64,000 nt of DNA from positions 583,501 through 647,500 of the forward strand of contig NZ_CP053557.1 of the NCBI RefSeq assembly GCF_014524545.1. Reading direction: 5' to 3'. Shown in pieces: positions 23,864 to 32,362 of this stretch. Numbering within the stretch: position 1 is the first letter of the stretch; each line of letters begins with the position of its first letter. Source of the stretch: Exiguobacterium sp. Helios (GTDB lineage: Bacteria > Bacillota > Bacilli > Exiguobacteriales > Exiguobacteriaceae). The position numbers and the translations under genes are program-made. The notes below the pieces were generated by a model. That model was not told the DNA's origin. It did not search any database and was given only the letters and a program-made list of their open reading frames with translations.

Positions 23864-24960
23864 CGCGGCACCCCTTGATGAAACGGACAGCCGGTTGGCT
23901 TGGTTGTTTTTTCAACAGTCGCAGAACGGGCAAAGAAATTCGGACGCTTGACGGCCGGATCGAAATCTTTGTGGAAGACATGCGTCGCGGCACCGCTCAT
24001 GGGCGGTACGAGCCAGGACCATTCTCCGGTTACGTCCCGTTCACAGGCCGCTTCATTTTTTTCGAACCGGGCAAATTGTTTCGTCGCCGTATGATGGTCG
24101 ACAATCGTCACGCCGGCCCGTTCAAACGAATCGAGGACAGCATAATTGAGTTCGACGAGTGCCCGGTCTTTCCATAACGACCGTTCGCGGGATGTGTTCA
24201 GTCCAAGCTGCTCCGCGACCAGCGGCAAGAGGTTATACCGATCAACATCGGCCAAATTTCTTGCGCCGATTTCAGTCCCCATGTACCAGCCGTTAAACGG
24301 GGCGCACGGATAGGAGATACCGCCGATTTCAAGACGCATGTCAGAAATCATCGGGACAGCATACCATTTGACGGTATGGTTTGCGAACAAGTTAAAATCA
24401 GGATGTTGAATCGTGACTTCAAGCACCAGTTCATCCGGAATCGGATGCAGACTGACTTGTCCGTCGAGTTCGATCAGTAACGGCAGAAGATCAAAGTCGG
24501 TTCCTTGTCCACTCCATCCGAACGACTCACAAAGCGAGGTGAATGCAATGGATGCCGGATCACCAATGATACCATCCAGGGTGTCGTAACCGGCATAACG
24601 GATTAATTGATGGTTCAAGATGCGGACCCGGTCGGGATCAAAAATCGTAATCGTCGAACGGATCCGTCCATCGTTGGTCGCGTACTCCATATGATGAAAC
24701 AAGGTGTCGCGGATCGATTCCACAGTCAGGGCATTCCGGGCATCAATGACGTGAAGTTGCTCCCAAAAGAGGCGCCCGATACAGCGGTTGCTGTTCCGCC
24801 AGGCGAGTTTTGCTCCATACGTAAGTTCCTGAAGCGTTTGCGTATACGTACCTGTCCGCAAAATTTCTTCGCGCACTTCATGTAGGCGATGTGCCTCTTG
24901 CGGGTATTGTTCTATATAGTCATGAAAAAAGCGTTCGGCTTCAGTGAGTAAAGTAGACAC
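23860..24960 (-). CDS. nos: Bacterial nitric oxide synthase oxygenase
   Basis: This enzyme of 366 residues oxidises L-arginine to citrulline and NO. It is an oxygenase domain without a fused reductase, as in Bacillus NOS (about 363 residues). The haem thiolate motif WRNSNRCIGR places Cys60, and the substrate and pterin region (PFNGWYMGTEIGARNLAD) is conserved. The GTG at 24960 is chosen because AAAGGA is 8 bp upstream and the length then matches the family; an in-frame ATG at 25035 would add 25 unrelated residues. Electrons probably come from general flavodoxin-type reductases. Confidence 0.92.
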   Translation of the reverse strand: MSTLLTEAERFFHDYIEQYPQEAHRLHEVREEILRTGTYTQTLQELTYGAKLAWRNSNRCIGRLFWEQLHVIDARNALTVESIRDTLFHHMEYATNDGRIRSTITIFDPDRVRILNHQLIRYAGYDTLDGIIGDPASIAFTSLCESFGWSGQGTDFDLLPLLIELDGQVSLHPIPDELVLEVTIQHPDFNLFANHTVKWYAVPMISDMRLEIGGISYPCAPFNGWYMGTEIGARNLADVDRYNLLPLVAEQLGLNTSRERSLWKDRALVELNYAVLDSFERAGVTIVDHHTATKQFARFEKNEAACERDVTGEWSWLVPPMSGAATHVFHKDFDPAVKRPNFFARSATVEKTTKPTGCPFHQGVPR

Positions 24961-25143
24961 GGCGTAAATCCTTTCTTCATCCAACACGACGATGGTTCTT
25001 GCTTCAGTGTACCGTTTGCTTGCGCTTTGTGCCAAACGATAATCGTTAAACGCTTACTTACAAGTTCAAAAGACGTTAAAAGTTTAGAAAGTGTATGGAA
25101 AGGGGGATAGAGGAGAGAACTATTCGAAAGTGAGGAAATTGTT

Positions 25144-26001
25144 ATGTCATTATTAAAATCTGTATTTGCCCGATTTTTTGGCGAAGCCTTTTTTGATAAA
25201 TCGGCTCAACTCGCCTATTATCTGATGTTGTCCTTATTCCCCTTTTTGTTATTTGTAGTTGGATTAGTATCCTTTTTACCGTTCACATCAGGAGACGTTC
25301 TTGATTTAATCCGTCCGTTCGCTCCGGCGGAAACATATGAATTGATCCGGAAAAACGTCGTCGGGATTTTTGATGACGGGGGATTGAAACTCGCCTCGAT
25401 CAGTTTCCTGGCAGCCTTTTGGCTCGCTTCGATGTCGGTGCAGTCATTGGTTCGATCATTGAATGATGCGCTGGAAGTAACGCGGAAAGTGCCGTTTTGG
25501 AGAGGGTTACTGCAGGACTTCGGTTTTACGGTCGGCATGATGGTTATTTTACCGATGTCGCTTCTCGTTCCGGTTGCTGAAAAGTTAACGCGGCGTTTCA
25601 TCACGCATTTTGCCATCGTCAATGATGTCGTCACGAACTACTCCTGGATTTGGTTTTTATTCCGTTGGGGACTCGGATCACTGTTCCTGTTGGTCTTCTT
25701 CATTCTGCTGTATCGTGTTCTGCCGAGCGTCCGGTTGACAGTCCGTCAAGTCTTGCCGGGTGCGTTGTTTGCGACAATCGCCTGGCAGGCTGTTTCTGAA
25801 TTCTTCTCGTATTACGCGGAATTCGGCAGTTACGACCGTCTGTATGGACAACTGGCCGGAATTATCGTCCTGATGACGTGGTTCTATTTGTCATCTGTCG
25901 TCCTGATGCTCGGTGGATTGATGAACGCCGAACGGATGCGTCAAAAGAAAGAAGCGAAAGTCTTAAAACCTGAAAAAATCAAACAAGAGACTGTCCGTTA
26001 A
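25144..26001 (+). CDS. YihY/BrkB family membrane protein
   Basis: This 285-residue membrane protein has the family start (F-F-D-K-S-A-Q-L-A-Y-Y), several long hydrophobic segments and the central GSYDRLYGQLAGIIVLMTWFYLSS motif characteristic of YihY/BrkB proteins. The molecular role is not settled; a transporter is often proposed. The 3' end overlaps the convergent TauE gene by 4 bp. Confidence 0.88.
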   Translation: MSLLKSVFARFFGEAFFDKSAQLAYYLMLSLFPFLLFVVGLVSFLPFTSGDVLDLIRPFAPAETYELIRKNVVGIFDDGGLKLASISFLAAFWLASMSVQSLVRSLNDALEVTRKVPFWRGLLQDFGFTVGMMVILPMSLLVPVAEKLTRRFITHFAIVNDVVTNYSWIWFLFRWGLGSLFLLVFFILLYRVLPSVRLTVRQVLPGALFATIAWQAVSEFFSYYAEFGSYDRLYGQLAGIIVLMTWFYLSSVVLMLGGLMNAERMRQKKEAKVLKPEKIKQETVR

Positions 26002-26018
26002 GGGCAGTCTTTTGTTTG
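25981..26018. terminator. Terminator that spans both convergent stop codons
   Basis: AAACAAGAGACTG pairs with CAGTCTTTTGTTT around a short loop. The hairpin lies over the last codons of the YihY gene and of the TauE gene, so it is coding on one or both strands. Confidence 0.65.
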
Positions 26019-26864
26019 ACGTTGAATTACTTTTTGATAGAAGAATACACCGATCAAACCGGTCGTAAACAAGGCGAGCAGAAGTAACGAGAGTTGTTCA
26101 TAGTGCGTAGTTTTTAAGAACACGCTGGCTGCAACGGCGGCATAAAAACTGCCCAGACTCTTTTTGACGAATTGACTGCTGAAGAGATTGAGGAATGATG
26201 CGCCAAGCGGCGAGCCGATGAGTGCTCCGATGATTAAAGCAATCCCTAAAGCAAGCGGAGCCTGTGTACCTGACATGAAGTAACTCGTAACGCCGCCGAG
26301 TACAATCAACGTAGCTGCCGCAATACTTGTTCCGATTGCTTGCTTAAGCGGGAAACGAACCCATCCCATCAAGAGTGGTGTCAGTAAAAATCCACCGCTG
26401 ACCCCCATCAAAGACGACAGGATTCCGGCAGCGGCACCGATTGCGACCAGTTTATAAAACGAGGCGTGCGGCACAGATGTCTCCTGAACCACTTTTTTAG
26501 CCGGTTTCAAAAACTGAATGGCAAACAACAGGAGCAGGACGATGTAAAGGGTGGAGATGACCGTATCGGCACCGCTGTGCCGTTCCATCCAAAAGACGAC
26601 AGGCGTAATCGCAGCGGAGCCGATGATACCGGAAACGCCAATCGTGACAGCATCCCGAAGGTGAAAGTTATTTTGACGGAGATGGGCAAAGGTACCTGTC
26701 ACCGTCGAACCGAGTGTCAAAAGCAAACTTAAGACGATTGCGGTGCTCGGGGTGTATCCTAATATCAATAAAAGAGGGGTCAGGATGATGCCCCCGCCGA
26801 TTCCGAAAAAACCGGATAGAATGCCGATTGCGGCTCCGAGTACAAGAAAAAGTAATAAATCCAA
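25998..26864 (-). CDS. TauE/SafE family sulfite/organosulfonate exporter
   Basis: This 288-residue membrane protein has two homologous halves, each starting with a Gly-rich helix (SGFFGIGGGIILTPLLL and SSLMGVSGGFLLTPLLM). TauE/SafE proteins export sulfite, sulfonates or related anions. A TTG start is chosen because AAGGA lies 6 bp upstream. It is divergent from a LysR gene with 111 bp between, a classical regulator-target arrangement. A second member of the family is at 31524. Confidence 0.87.
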   Translation of the reverse strand: MDLLLFLVLGAAIGILSGFFGIGGGIILTPLLLILGYTPSTAIVLSLLLTLGSTVTGTFAHLRQNNFHLRDAVTIGVSGIIGSAAITPVVFWMERHSGADTVISTLYIVLLLLFAIQFLKPAKKVVQETSVPHASFYKLVAIGAAAGILSSLMGVSGGFLLTPLLMGWVRFPLKQAIGTSIAAATLIVLGGVTSYFMSGTQAPLALGIALIIGALIGSPLGASFLNLFSSQFVKKSLGSFYAAVAASVFLKTTHYEQLSLLLLALFTTGLIGVFFYQKVIQRQTKDCP

Positions 26865-26917
26865 GAATGTTCCTTCTTTCTATAAAGTGATACAGATGAC
26901 TCTACGGGGAAAGTAAT

Positions 26918-26964
26918 GATTAGGAAAATGAATTATACTGATCGTAACGATTAGAAAAATAAAT
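26918..26964. promoter_or_regulatory. Direct repeats in the TauE-LysR intergenic region
   Basis: GATTAGGAAAATGAAT (26918-26933) and GATTAGAAAAATAAAT (26949-26964) are near-identical and 31 bp apart, about three helical turns. They may be LysR binding sites or duplicated promoter elements. Confidence 0.4.
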
Positions 26965-26975
26965 GAGGTGAATCT

Positions 26976-27824
26976 ATGAATTTTAATGAACTGAAGACCT
27001 TTGTCGCGTTGGTCGAAACAAAACATTTTACGAAAACAGCGGACCGCTTATACATTTCACAGCCGACGGTCAGTCTCCATTTAAAACATTTGGAAGAACA
27101 TTTTGGACAAAGTTTAATTCATCGCCATACCTTTAATAAAACGATTGAAATCTCGGAAGCGGGATGGATTGTGTACCGGCATGCCAAGGAAATTTTGCAC
27201 CAAGCGATCCGGCTCGAGCAGGAAATGGATGAGTTGGAAGGCATTACACGCGGGACGCTCAGAATCGCGGCCACACATACGATCTACGAAGCGATGTTAG
27301 AAGAGATGATTCACAACTTTTTGCTGGTCTATCCGGATGTTTCCGTCGATGCGCGCGTCATGAATCAGGAACAAGTCGAACAGGCCTTGCTCCATTACGA
27401 GATTGATTTAGGTATGGTAGAAGGACTGCATCGCTCGCACCAAATCGAAGCCATTCCTTTTGCGACAGATCGACTGCGCATCATCGGTCATCATCATCTG
27501 GTTCCGGAACAGGCAACCTGGATTTACCGGGAAGAGGGATCAGCCGCACGTTTAGCACTGGAAACGTGGTTGCAGACACAAGCAATTGTTCCGAAGCGGA
27601 TAATCACGGTATATTCCAACCGGTTAATTAAACAGTTAATCAAAAATGGAACGGGGATTTCGATTCTTTCGGAACGTTTGGCGGGAAGCCTGCTCGAATC
27701 AGAACGGTTTCAGACATATGATGATTCGCAGATTGATCCAAGGATGTTTCAATTCATTACGCTTAAAGGAGAGACAACCCGTCTGTCCCAAAAATGGATC
27801 AATCAACATGGTGAATCCGACTAA
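26976..27824 (+). CDS. LysR family transcriptional regulator
   Basis: This 282-residue activator has an N-terminal winged helix (TKTADRLYISQPTVSLHLKHLE) and a periplasmic-binding-like effector domain with a VYSNRLIKQLIKNGTGISIL segment. It resembles CysL/CysB-type regulators of sulfur genes, but I base this mainly on context between a TauE exporter and a CstR operon. GAGGTG precedes the ATG. Confidence 0.85.
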   Translation: MNFNELKTFVALVETKHFTKTADRLYISQPTVSLHLKHLEEHFGQSLIHRHTFNKTIEISEAGWIVYRHAKEILHQAIRLEQEMDELEGITRGTLRIAATHTIYEAMLEEMIHNFLLVYPDVSVDARVMNQEQVEQALLHYEIDLGMVEGLHRSHQIEAIPFATDRLRIIGHHHLVPEQATWIYREEGSAARLALETWLQTQAIVPKRIITVYSNRLIKQLIKNGTGISILSERLAGSLLESERFQTYDDSQIDPRMFQFITLKGETTRLSQKWINQHGESD

Positions 27825-27835
27825 AAACTTTTTCG

Positions 27836-27864
27836 TTGACATATACCCATGTAGGTATTATTGT
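27836..27864 (+). promoter_or_regulatory. Sigma-A promoter with an embedded CstR operator
   Basis: TTGACA (27836-27841) and TATTGT (27859-27864) are 17 bp apart. The whole spacer is ATACCCATGTAGGTAT (27843-27858), an imperfect palindrome of the CsoR/CstR operator type. Repressor bound here would block RNA polymerase directly. Confidence 0.8.
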
Positions 27865-27923
27865 ATGGAATGTAGCCATTAGGTATGACACAGGTCACAC
27901 GGAAAAAGGAGAGTGTTCTTCGC

Positions 27924-28187
27924 ATGGAAAAAGTGTATGAAGACAAAATCATTCACCGGATGAACCGGATTGAAGGTCAGCTTCACGGTATTATCCGGAT
28001 GATGAAAGAAGAAGCGTCCTGTAAAGATGTTGTCACTCAACTCAGTGCGACACGAAGCGCGATTGATCGTGTCATTGGACTTGTCGTCAGTGAAAATCTA
28101 ATTGAATGTGTCACGAATGACGAAACCGACGATAACAATGAACAGGCTGTAGCAGAAGCGGTTCAACTATTACTGAAAAGCAGATAA
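27924..28187 (+). CDS. cstR: CsoR-family persulfide-sensing repressor (CstR type)
   Basis: This 87-residue all-alpha DNA-binding protein has the family start IIHRMNRIEGQLHGIIRMM. It has two conserved Cys (in EEASCKDVV and SENLIECV), while the His present between them in copper-sensing CsoR is replaced by Asn. That two-Cys, no-His pattern is how CstR differs from CsoR; CstR senses persulfides by forming inter-Cys polysulfide links. All downstream genes handle persulfide sulfur, which agrees. The ATG at 27924 is used; no earlier in-frame start has a better site. Confidence 0.85.
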   Translation: MEKVYEDKIIHRMNRIEGQLHGIIRMMKEEASCKDVVTQLSATRSAIDRVIGLVVSENLIECVTNDETDDNNEQAVAEAVQLLLKSR

Positions 28188-28205
28188 AAAATTTTACAAC
28201 GATTA

Positions 28206-28221
28206 ATACCCTTAGGGGTAA
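28206..28221. promoter_or_regulatory. Second CstR-type operator
   Basis: ATACCCTTAGGGGTAA matches the site at 27843 in its ATACCC and GGTA arms. It lies between cstR and the DsrE-like gene, 23 bp before the latter. A poor -35 (TTTACA, 28193-28198) lies next to it, so an internal regulated promoter is possible. Confidence 0.65.
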
Positions 28222-28243
28222 AATAGATGGAGGGATTTTTCAG

Positions 28244-28723
28244 ATGTCAGAGATTAAAAAAACAACGATTGTATTGTTCAGTGGAGATTACGATAAGGTC
28301 ATGGCAGCGTATATCATTGCCAACGGAGCAGCCGCTTACGACCACGAAGTGACGGTTTTCCATACATTCTGGGGATTAAACGCGATGCGTAAAGACGAGC
28401 CGATTCAACCGAATAAAACACTACTTGAAAAAATGTTCGGTAAATTCATGCCGCGCGGTGCCGACAAAATGCCGCTCTCAAAAATGAACTTCGGTGGTGC
28501 CGGTCAGAAGATGATCAAAAACGTCATGAAAAAACACAATGCGATGCCGCTTCCCGATTTAATCGAACTGGCGAAAGAACAGGATGTAAAACTGGTTGCT
28601 TGTACGATGACAATGGATCTGCTCGGCTTAAAGCAGGAAGAACTGCATGATGGGATCGAATATGCCGGTGTCGCAGCGTACCTCGCGGATGCTGAAGACG
28701 GAAACGTCAACCTGTTCATCTAA
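28244..28723 (+). CDS. DsrE/DsrF-like sulfur carrier family protein
   Basis: This 159-residue protein has a DsrE/F/H-type alpha/beta fold. Near residue 126 is VACTMTMDLLGL, with the Cys typical of DsrE-like persulfide carriers that accept sulfane sulfur from rhodanese or TusA. A hydrophobic stretch, IANGAAAYDHEVTVFHTFW, occupies the early part. GGAGGG precedes the ATG. It is followed at 16 bp by a rhodanese gene in the operon. Confidence 0.83.
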   Translation: MSEIKKTTIVLFSGDYDKVMAAYIIANGAAAYDHEVTVFHTFWGLNAMRKDEPIQPNKTLLEKMFGKFMPRGADKMPLSKMNFGGAGQKMIKNVMKKHNAMPLPDLIELAKEQDVKLVACTMTMDLLGLKQEELHDGIEYAGVAAYLADAEDGNVNLFI

Positions 28724-28738
28724 TTTCGAGGAGGACTG

Positions 28739-29104
28739 ATGCAAGTGGATATCCTGAACATCGTATTTCTAGTGATTGTTGCCTTTCTCGCTTACCGGAT
28801 GTTTGCACCGACAAAAGGTGTCAACAAACTGTCAGCAACTGAACTGAAACAGCATTTAGGTGACCGTAACCGATTTTATTTGGATGTCCGGACACCGGGT
28901 GAGTTCAAAGGAAATCACATTAAAGGATTTAAGAACATTCCGCTTCAAATATTACCGTCGCAACTTGACAAGATTCCGAAAGATAAAGAAGTCATCGTAA
29001 TCTGTCAAAGCGGAATGCGTAGTAAACAAGCGGTCAAACAATTAAAAAAAGCCGGATACAGCCACGTAACAGAGGTATCAGGCGGAATGAATGTTTGGCG
29101 TTAA
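28739..29104 (+). CDS. Membrane-anchored rhodanese (YqhL-like)
   Basis: This 121-residue protein has an N-terminal hydrophobic anchor (about residues 5-20) and one rhodanese domain. The active-site loop is CQSGMRS with the persulfide-forming Cys. The anchor faces the catalytic domain towards the cytoplasm by the usual positive-inside argument (KGVNK follows). It transfers sulfane sulfur to a thiol or sulfite acceptor. GAGGAGG is upstream. Confidence 0.88.
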   Translation: MQVDILNIVFLVIVAFLAYRMFAPTKGVNKLSATELKQHLGDRNRFYLDVRTPGEFKGNHIKGFKNIPLQILPSQLDKIPKDKEVIVICQSGMRSKQAVKQLKKAGYSHVTEVSGGMNVWR

Positions 29105-29126
29105 AAAACACGAGGAGGAATAACAA

Positions 29127-29423
29127 ATGAAACGATTCACAGCAAAAGAAGTACAGGAAAAGCTAGAGAGCGGAGAACAACTTAACATCATTGATATCCG
29201 GGAAGTGGACGAAGTCAAAGAAGGAAAAATTCCGGAAGCAATTCATATTCCACTCGGACTCGTTGAATTCAAAATGAATGAACTTGATAAGAAAAAACAA
29301 TACGTCATGGTCTGCCGTTCAGGTGCCCGTAGTGGCCGTGCAGCCACTTATCTTGAGGGACAGGGATTTGATGTCATCAATATGGATGGCGGTATGATGG
29401 CATACGAAGGTAAAACCAACTAA
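29127..29423 (+). CDS. Single-domain cytoplasmic rhodanese
   Basis: This 98-residue sulfurtransferase has the active-site loop CRSGARS and the preceding DIREVDEVKEG(K)I(P)EA motif. It has no signal or anchor, unlike the preceding rhodanese gene 22 bp upstream. It probably passes sulfane sulfur from low-molecular-weight persulfides to the TusA-type carriers encoded next. Confidence 0.88.
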   Translation: MKRFTAKEVQEKLESGEQLNIIDIREVDEVKEGKIPEAIHIPLGLVEFKMNELDKKKQYVMVCRSGARSGRAATYLEGQGFDVINMDGGMMAYEGKTN

Positions 29424-29440
29424 TTTTTTTAATCTTAATT

Positions 29441-29456
29441 ATACCCCAATAGGTAA
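29441..29456. promoter_or_regulatory. Third CstR-type operator
   Basis: ATACCCCAATAGGTAA repeats the ATACCC and GGTAA arms. Its right end overlaps the AAAAGGAG ribosome binding site of the next gene, so bound CstR could form a roadblock within the operon. Confidence 0.65.
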
Positions 29457-29471
29457 AAGGAGCGAATACTT

Positions 29472-30038
29472 TTGCAGACAATCAAAACAGATATCGTACT
29501 CGACGCACGTGGCTTAGCTTGCCCGATGCCGATCGTCCGAACGAAAAAAACGATGAAGACACTGGAACCGGGTCAAGTCGTAGAGGTTCAAGCGACAGAT
29601 AAAGGATCGACGGCCGATCTCCGGGCCTGGGCAAACAGTACAGGCAACCAATACCTCGGAACGATTGAAGACGGCGATGTTCTGCGTCATTACGTCCGGA
29701 AAGCTTCCGGTAATGATCAGGAAGTGCCGGCGTTCGAACAAATCGTCAATAACGAGACGGTCGAAGTTGCTCGTCAGAACGCGGATACGCTTGTTCTCGA
29801 TGTCCGGGAAACGGCAGAATATGCGTTTGCACATATTCCTAGTGCGGTAAACATTCCGCTGGGTGAACTGGAAGAACGTATCGAAGAACTCGATATGTCT
29901 AAAACGATTTATGTGGTCTGCCGAACAGGCAGCCGGAGTGACTTGGCTTGCCAACAACTCGATGCTAAAGGATTCAACGTTCAAAATGTCGTTCCCGGTA
30001 TGAGTGACTGGGCATTTGATACAGAAAAAAACGTTTAA
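29472..30038 (+). CDS. TusA-rhodanese fusion sulfurtransferase
   Basis: This 188-residue protein joins a TusA domain (about 1-78; motif [15 protein letters not shown] with the carrier Cys) to a rhodanese domain (about 90-185; active-site CRTGSRS). The TTG start is supported by AAAAGGAG 9 bp upstream. A donor and an acceptor in one chain should allow direct intramolecular persulfide hand-off. Staphylococcal CstA has a similar mix of rhodanese and TusA domains plus DsrE, so this looks like a compact relative. Confidence 0.88.
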   Translation: MQTIKTDIVLDARGLACPMPIVRTKKTMKTLEPGQVVEVQATDKGSTADLRAWANSTGNQYLGTIEDGDVLRHYVRKASGNDQEVPAFEQIVNNETVEVARQNADTLVLDVRETAEYAFAHIPSAVNIPLGELEERIEELDMSKTIYVVCRTGSRSDLACQQLDAKGFNVQNVVPGMSDWAFDTEKNV

Positions 30039-30070
30039 TCCGTAAATTACTGTCAGGAGGAAAGACAAAG

Positions 30071-31207
30071 ATGGCACAAGCAATGACAACAAAAGAAGTG
30101 ACGCAAAAAATCATTCGCCGCGAAAAAATGTTTATCTTGGACGTCCGTAATGAAGACGCATTCCAGGACTGGAAGATTGAAGGCGAACAGTTTTCCTACT
30201 TGAACGTTCCTTATTTTGATTTACTTGATGGTGTCGAAGACATTTTAGACCAACTGCCGACCGATCAAGACGTGCTCGTCGTCTGTGCGAAGGAAGGATC
30301 GTCCATTTTTGTCGCGGATTTATTGAAAGAAGCAGGACGGACGGTCTCGTATCTTGCAGGCGGGATGAAAGCCTGGAGCGAACATCTCGAGCCGATTTCA
30401 CTCGGATCATTAAATGAAACCGGGTCAGATCGTGGAGAAGTCGTTCAGTTCGTCCGGATCGGGAAAGGTTGCCTGTCTTACATGATCATCTCGGAAGGCG
30501 AAGCCGTCCTCGTGGATGCCACACGTATGACAGATATCTATCTCGACTATGCAAAAGAACGTCAGCTTGAAATCACACATGTATTTGATACACATCTTCA
30601 TGCCGATCACATTTCCGGCGGACGTGAGATTGCGGAAAAAACAGGCGCAACATATTGGTTGCCACCAAAAGACGCTACAGACGTCACGTTTGATTATGAA
30701 GCGCTCGAAGATGGAAGCCACGTTCAGGTAGGAGATACACAAATTGATGTACGGGCCCTTTATTCCCCGGGACATACAATCGGGTCGACTTCGTTCGTCG
30801 TCGATAATCGTTATCTCCTGACGGGCGACATTTTGTTTATTGATTCCATCGGACGTCCTGATTTAGCCGGTCTCGCAGAAGACTGGGTCGGTGACTTAAG
30901 AGACTCGCTCTACAACACGTATCGTAAACTATCGAAAGACCTGATTGTTTTGCCTGCCCACTTCATGTTAATCGAAGAATTAAACGAAGACGGCAGCGTC
31001 GCGGAAAAACTGGATGTGTTACTTGCCAACAATCATGGCTTGAACATCGAAGACGAAGAAACATTCCGGAAAATGGTGACAGAAAACTTGCCGCCGCAAC
31101 CGAATGCGTACCAGGAAATTCGAGAAACAAACATGGGGAAACAGACACCGGATCTCGAAGCACAACGTGAGATGGAAGTCGGTCCAAACCGCTGTGCCGT
31201 TCGCTAA
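30071..31207 (+). CDS. Rhodanese - persulfide dioxygenase fusion (CstB-like)
   Basis: This 378-residue enzyme has an N-terminal rhodanese domain (about 1-110, active loop CAKEGSS) followed by an MBL-fold persulfide dioxygenase (about 120-370). The non-haem iron ligand motifs are THLHADH, SPGHT, LTGDILF and LPAHF. The dioxygenase oxidises glutathione-, CoA- or bacillithiol persulfide to sulfite; the rhodanese can convert sulfite plus persulfide to thiosulfate. In staphylococcal CstB the MBL domain comes first; here the order is reversed. GGAGG is present upstream. Confidence 0.88.
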   Translation: MAQAMTTKEVTQKIIRREKMFILDVRNEDAFQDWKIEGEQFSYLNVPYFDLLDGVEDILDQLPTDQDVLVVCAKEGSSIFVADLLKEAGRTVSYLAGGMKAWSEHLEPISLGSLNETGSDRGEVVQFVRIGKGCLSYMIISEGEAVLVDATRMTDIYLDYAKERQLEITHVFDTHLHADHISGGREIAEKTGATYWLPPKDATDVTFDYEALEDGSHVQVGDTQIDVRALYSPGHTIGSTSFVVDNRYLLTGDILFIDSIGRPDLAGLAEDWVGDLRDSLYNTYRKLSKDLIVLPAHFMLIEELNEDGSVAEKLDVLLANNHGLNIEDEETFRKMVTENLPPQPNAYQEIRETNMGKQTPDLEAQREMEVGPNRCAVR

Positions 31208-31240
31208 ACTAAAAAAATTACTTCAGGAGGAATTACAATT

Positions 31241-31468
31241 ATGAAATCAGAACTCGTATTAGATGCAAAAGGATTTGCATGTCCAATGCCAATCGTCAAA
31301 ACAAAAAAAGCAATCGCCGGACTCGAATCCGGTCAAATCCTTGAAGTCCATGCAACGGACAAAGGGGCAAAAAACGATTTACAAGCATGGGCAAAATCAG
31401 GTGGCCATGAGCTTGTGAAACACGAAGAAGAGGCCAGCGTCTTAAAATTCTGGATCCAAAAAGGGTAA
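31241..31468 (+). CDS. TusA-type sulfur carrier
   Basis: This 75-residue single-domain carrier has the motif [15 protein letters not shown] with the sulfur-carrying Cys. It resembles the N-terminal domain of the fusion at 29472 over its whole length, so it is probably a paralogue by duplication within the operon. CAGGAGG precedes the ATG. Confidence 0.9.
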   Translation: MKSELVLDAKGFACPMPIVKTKKAIAGLESGQILEVHATDKGAKNDLQAWAKSGGHELVKHEEEASVLKFWIQKG

Positions 31469-31523
31469 TTCAAGTTACAGGAGGGCTGGAGACAGTCCTT
31501 CTTTTTCAAAAGGAGTGAATCGA

Positions 31524-32300
31524 ATGGAAATCGGGTTTATCATTACCATTTTTTTGATTGGACTTGTCGGATCCTATATTTCCGGAATGCTCGGAATCGG
31601 CGGTTCAATCATCAAATATCCGATGCTGTTATACATTCCGCCGTTGCTCGGATTCGCTGCCTTTTCGGCCCATGAAGTGGCGGGAATCAGTGCCATTCAA
31701 GTCTTTTTTGCGACGATTGGCGGCGTTTGGGCTTACCGGAAAGGCGGTTATCTCAACAAGTCATTAATCGTAAGTATGGGTGGCGCCATTTTAAGCGGAA
31801 GTTTCCTCGGTGCCTACGGTTCAAATGTCTTGGCGGAAGATACGATCAATATCGTTTACGGAATACTGGCGTTAACGGCAGCGGTCATGATGTTCGTACC
31901 GAAAAAAGGACTGGATGATATTCCGCTTGATCAGGTCCGGTTCAACAAAACAATTGCAGCGAGTAGCGCGTTCATCGTCGGAGTCGGGGCAGGAATCGTC
32001 GGTGCGGCAGGAGCATTCTTACTTGTTCCGATTATGCTCGTCGTTTTAAAAATCCCGACCCGGATGACGATTGCTTCGTCGCTCGCGATTACCTTTATTT
32101 CGTCAATCGGCGCAACGGTCGGAAAGATTACGACAGGGCAGGTCGACTGGGGACCGGCTGCCATCATGGTCGTCGCCAGTCTGATTGCGGCACCGCTCGG
32201 CGCAATCGCCGGAAAAAAGATGAATACAAAAGTCCTGCAAATCATTTTGGCTGTCCTGATTTTAGCGACAGCCGTCAAAATCTGGCTCGATATTTTATGA
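31524..32300 (+). CDS. TauE/SafE family sulfite exporter (operon member)
   Basis: This 258-residue membrane protein has two Gly-rich half-repeats ([20 protein letters not shown] and [20 protein letters not shown]). It lies last in the CstR operon and would export sulfite or thiosulfate produced by the dioxygenase fusion. The ATG at 31524 is used; the in-frame GTG at 31515 sits inside the AAAAGGAG site. It is clearly divergent from the first TauE at 25998, so this is not a recent duplication. Confidence 0.88.
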   Translation: MEIGFIITIFLIGLVGSYISGMLGIGGSIIKYPMLLYIPPLLGFAAFSAHEVAGISAIQVFFATIGGVWAYRKGGYLNKSLIVSMGGAILSGSFLGAYGSNVLAEDTINIVYGILALTAAVMMFVPKKGLDDIPLDQVRFNKTIAASSAFIVGVGAGIVGAAGAFLLVPIMLVVLKIPTRMTIASSLAITFISSIGATVGKITTGQVDWGPAAIMVVASLIAAPLGAIAGKKMNTKVLQIILAVLILATAVKIWLDIL

Positions 32301-32308
32301 AAGAGTAC

Positions 32309-32355
32309 AAAAAAGCGATACTTTGCTTGTACATCAGCAAAGTATCGCTTTTTTT
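32309..32355. terminator. Terminator of the CstR operon (bidirectional)
   Basis: AAAAAGCGATACTTTGCT pairs exactly with AGCAAAGTATCGCTTTTT, with A- and T-tracts. It also serves the convergent DUF302 gene. Confidence 0.9.
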
Positions 32356-32362
32356 GATGAAG

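Noticed and set aside
24961-25035. Longer nitric oxide synthase starting at 25035
   Set aside because: The extra 25 residues do not resemble the family, and GTG 24960 has a good ribosome binding site.
29514-30092. 192-codon minus-strand ORF opposite the TusA-rhodanese fusion
   Set aside because: Cys/Arg-rich shadow composition and no start signals; the plus-strand gene has clear domains.
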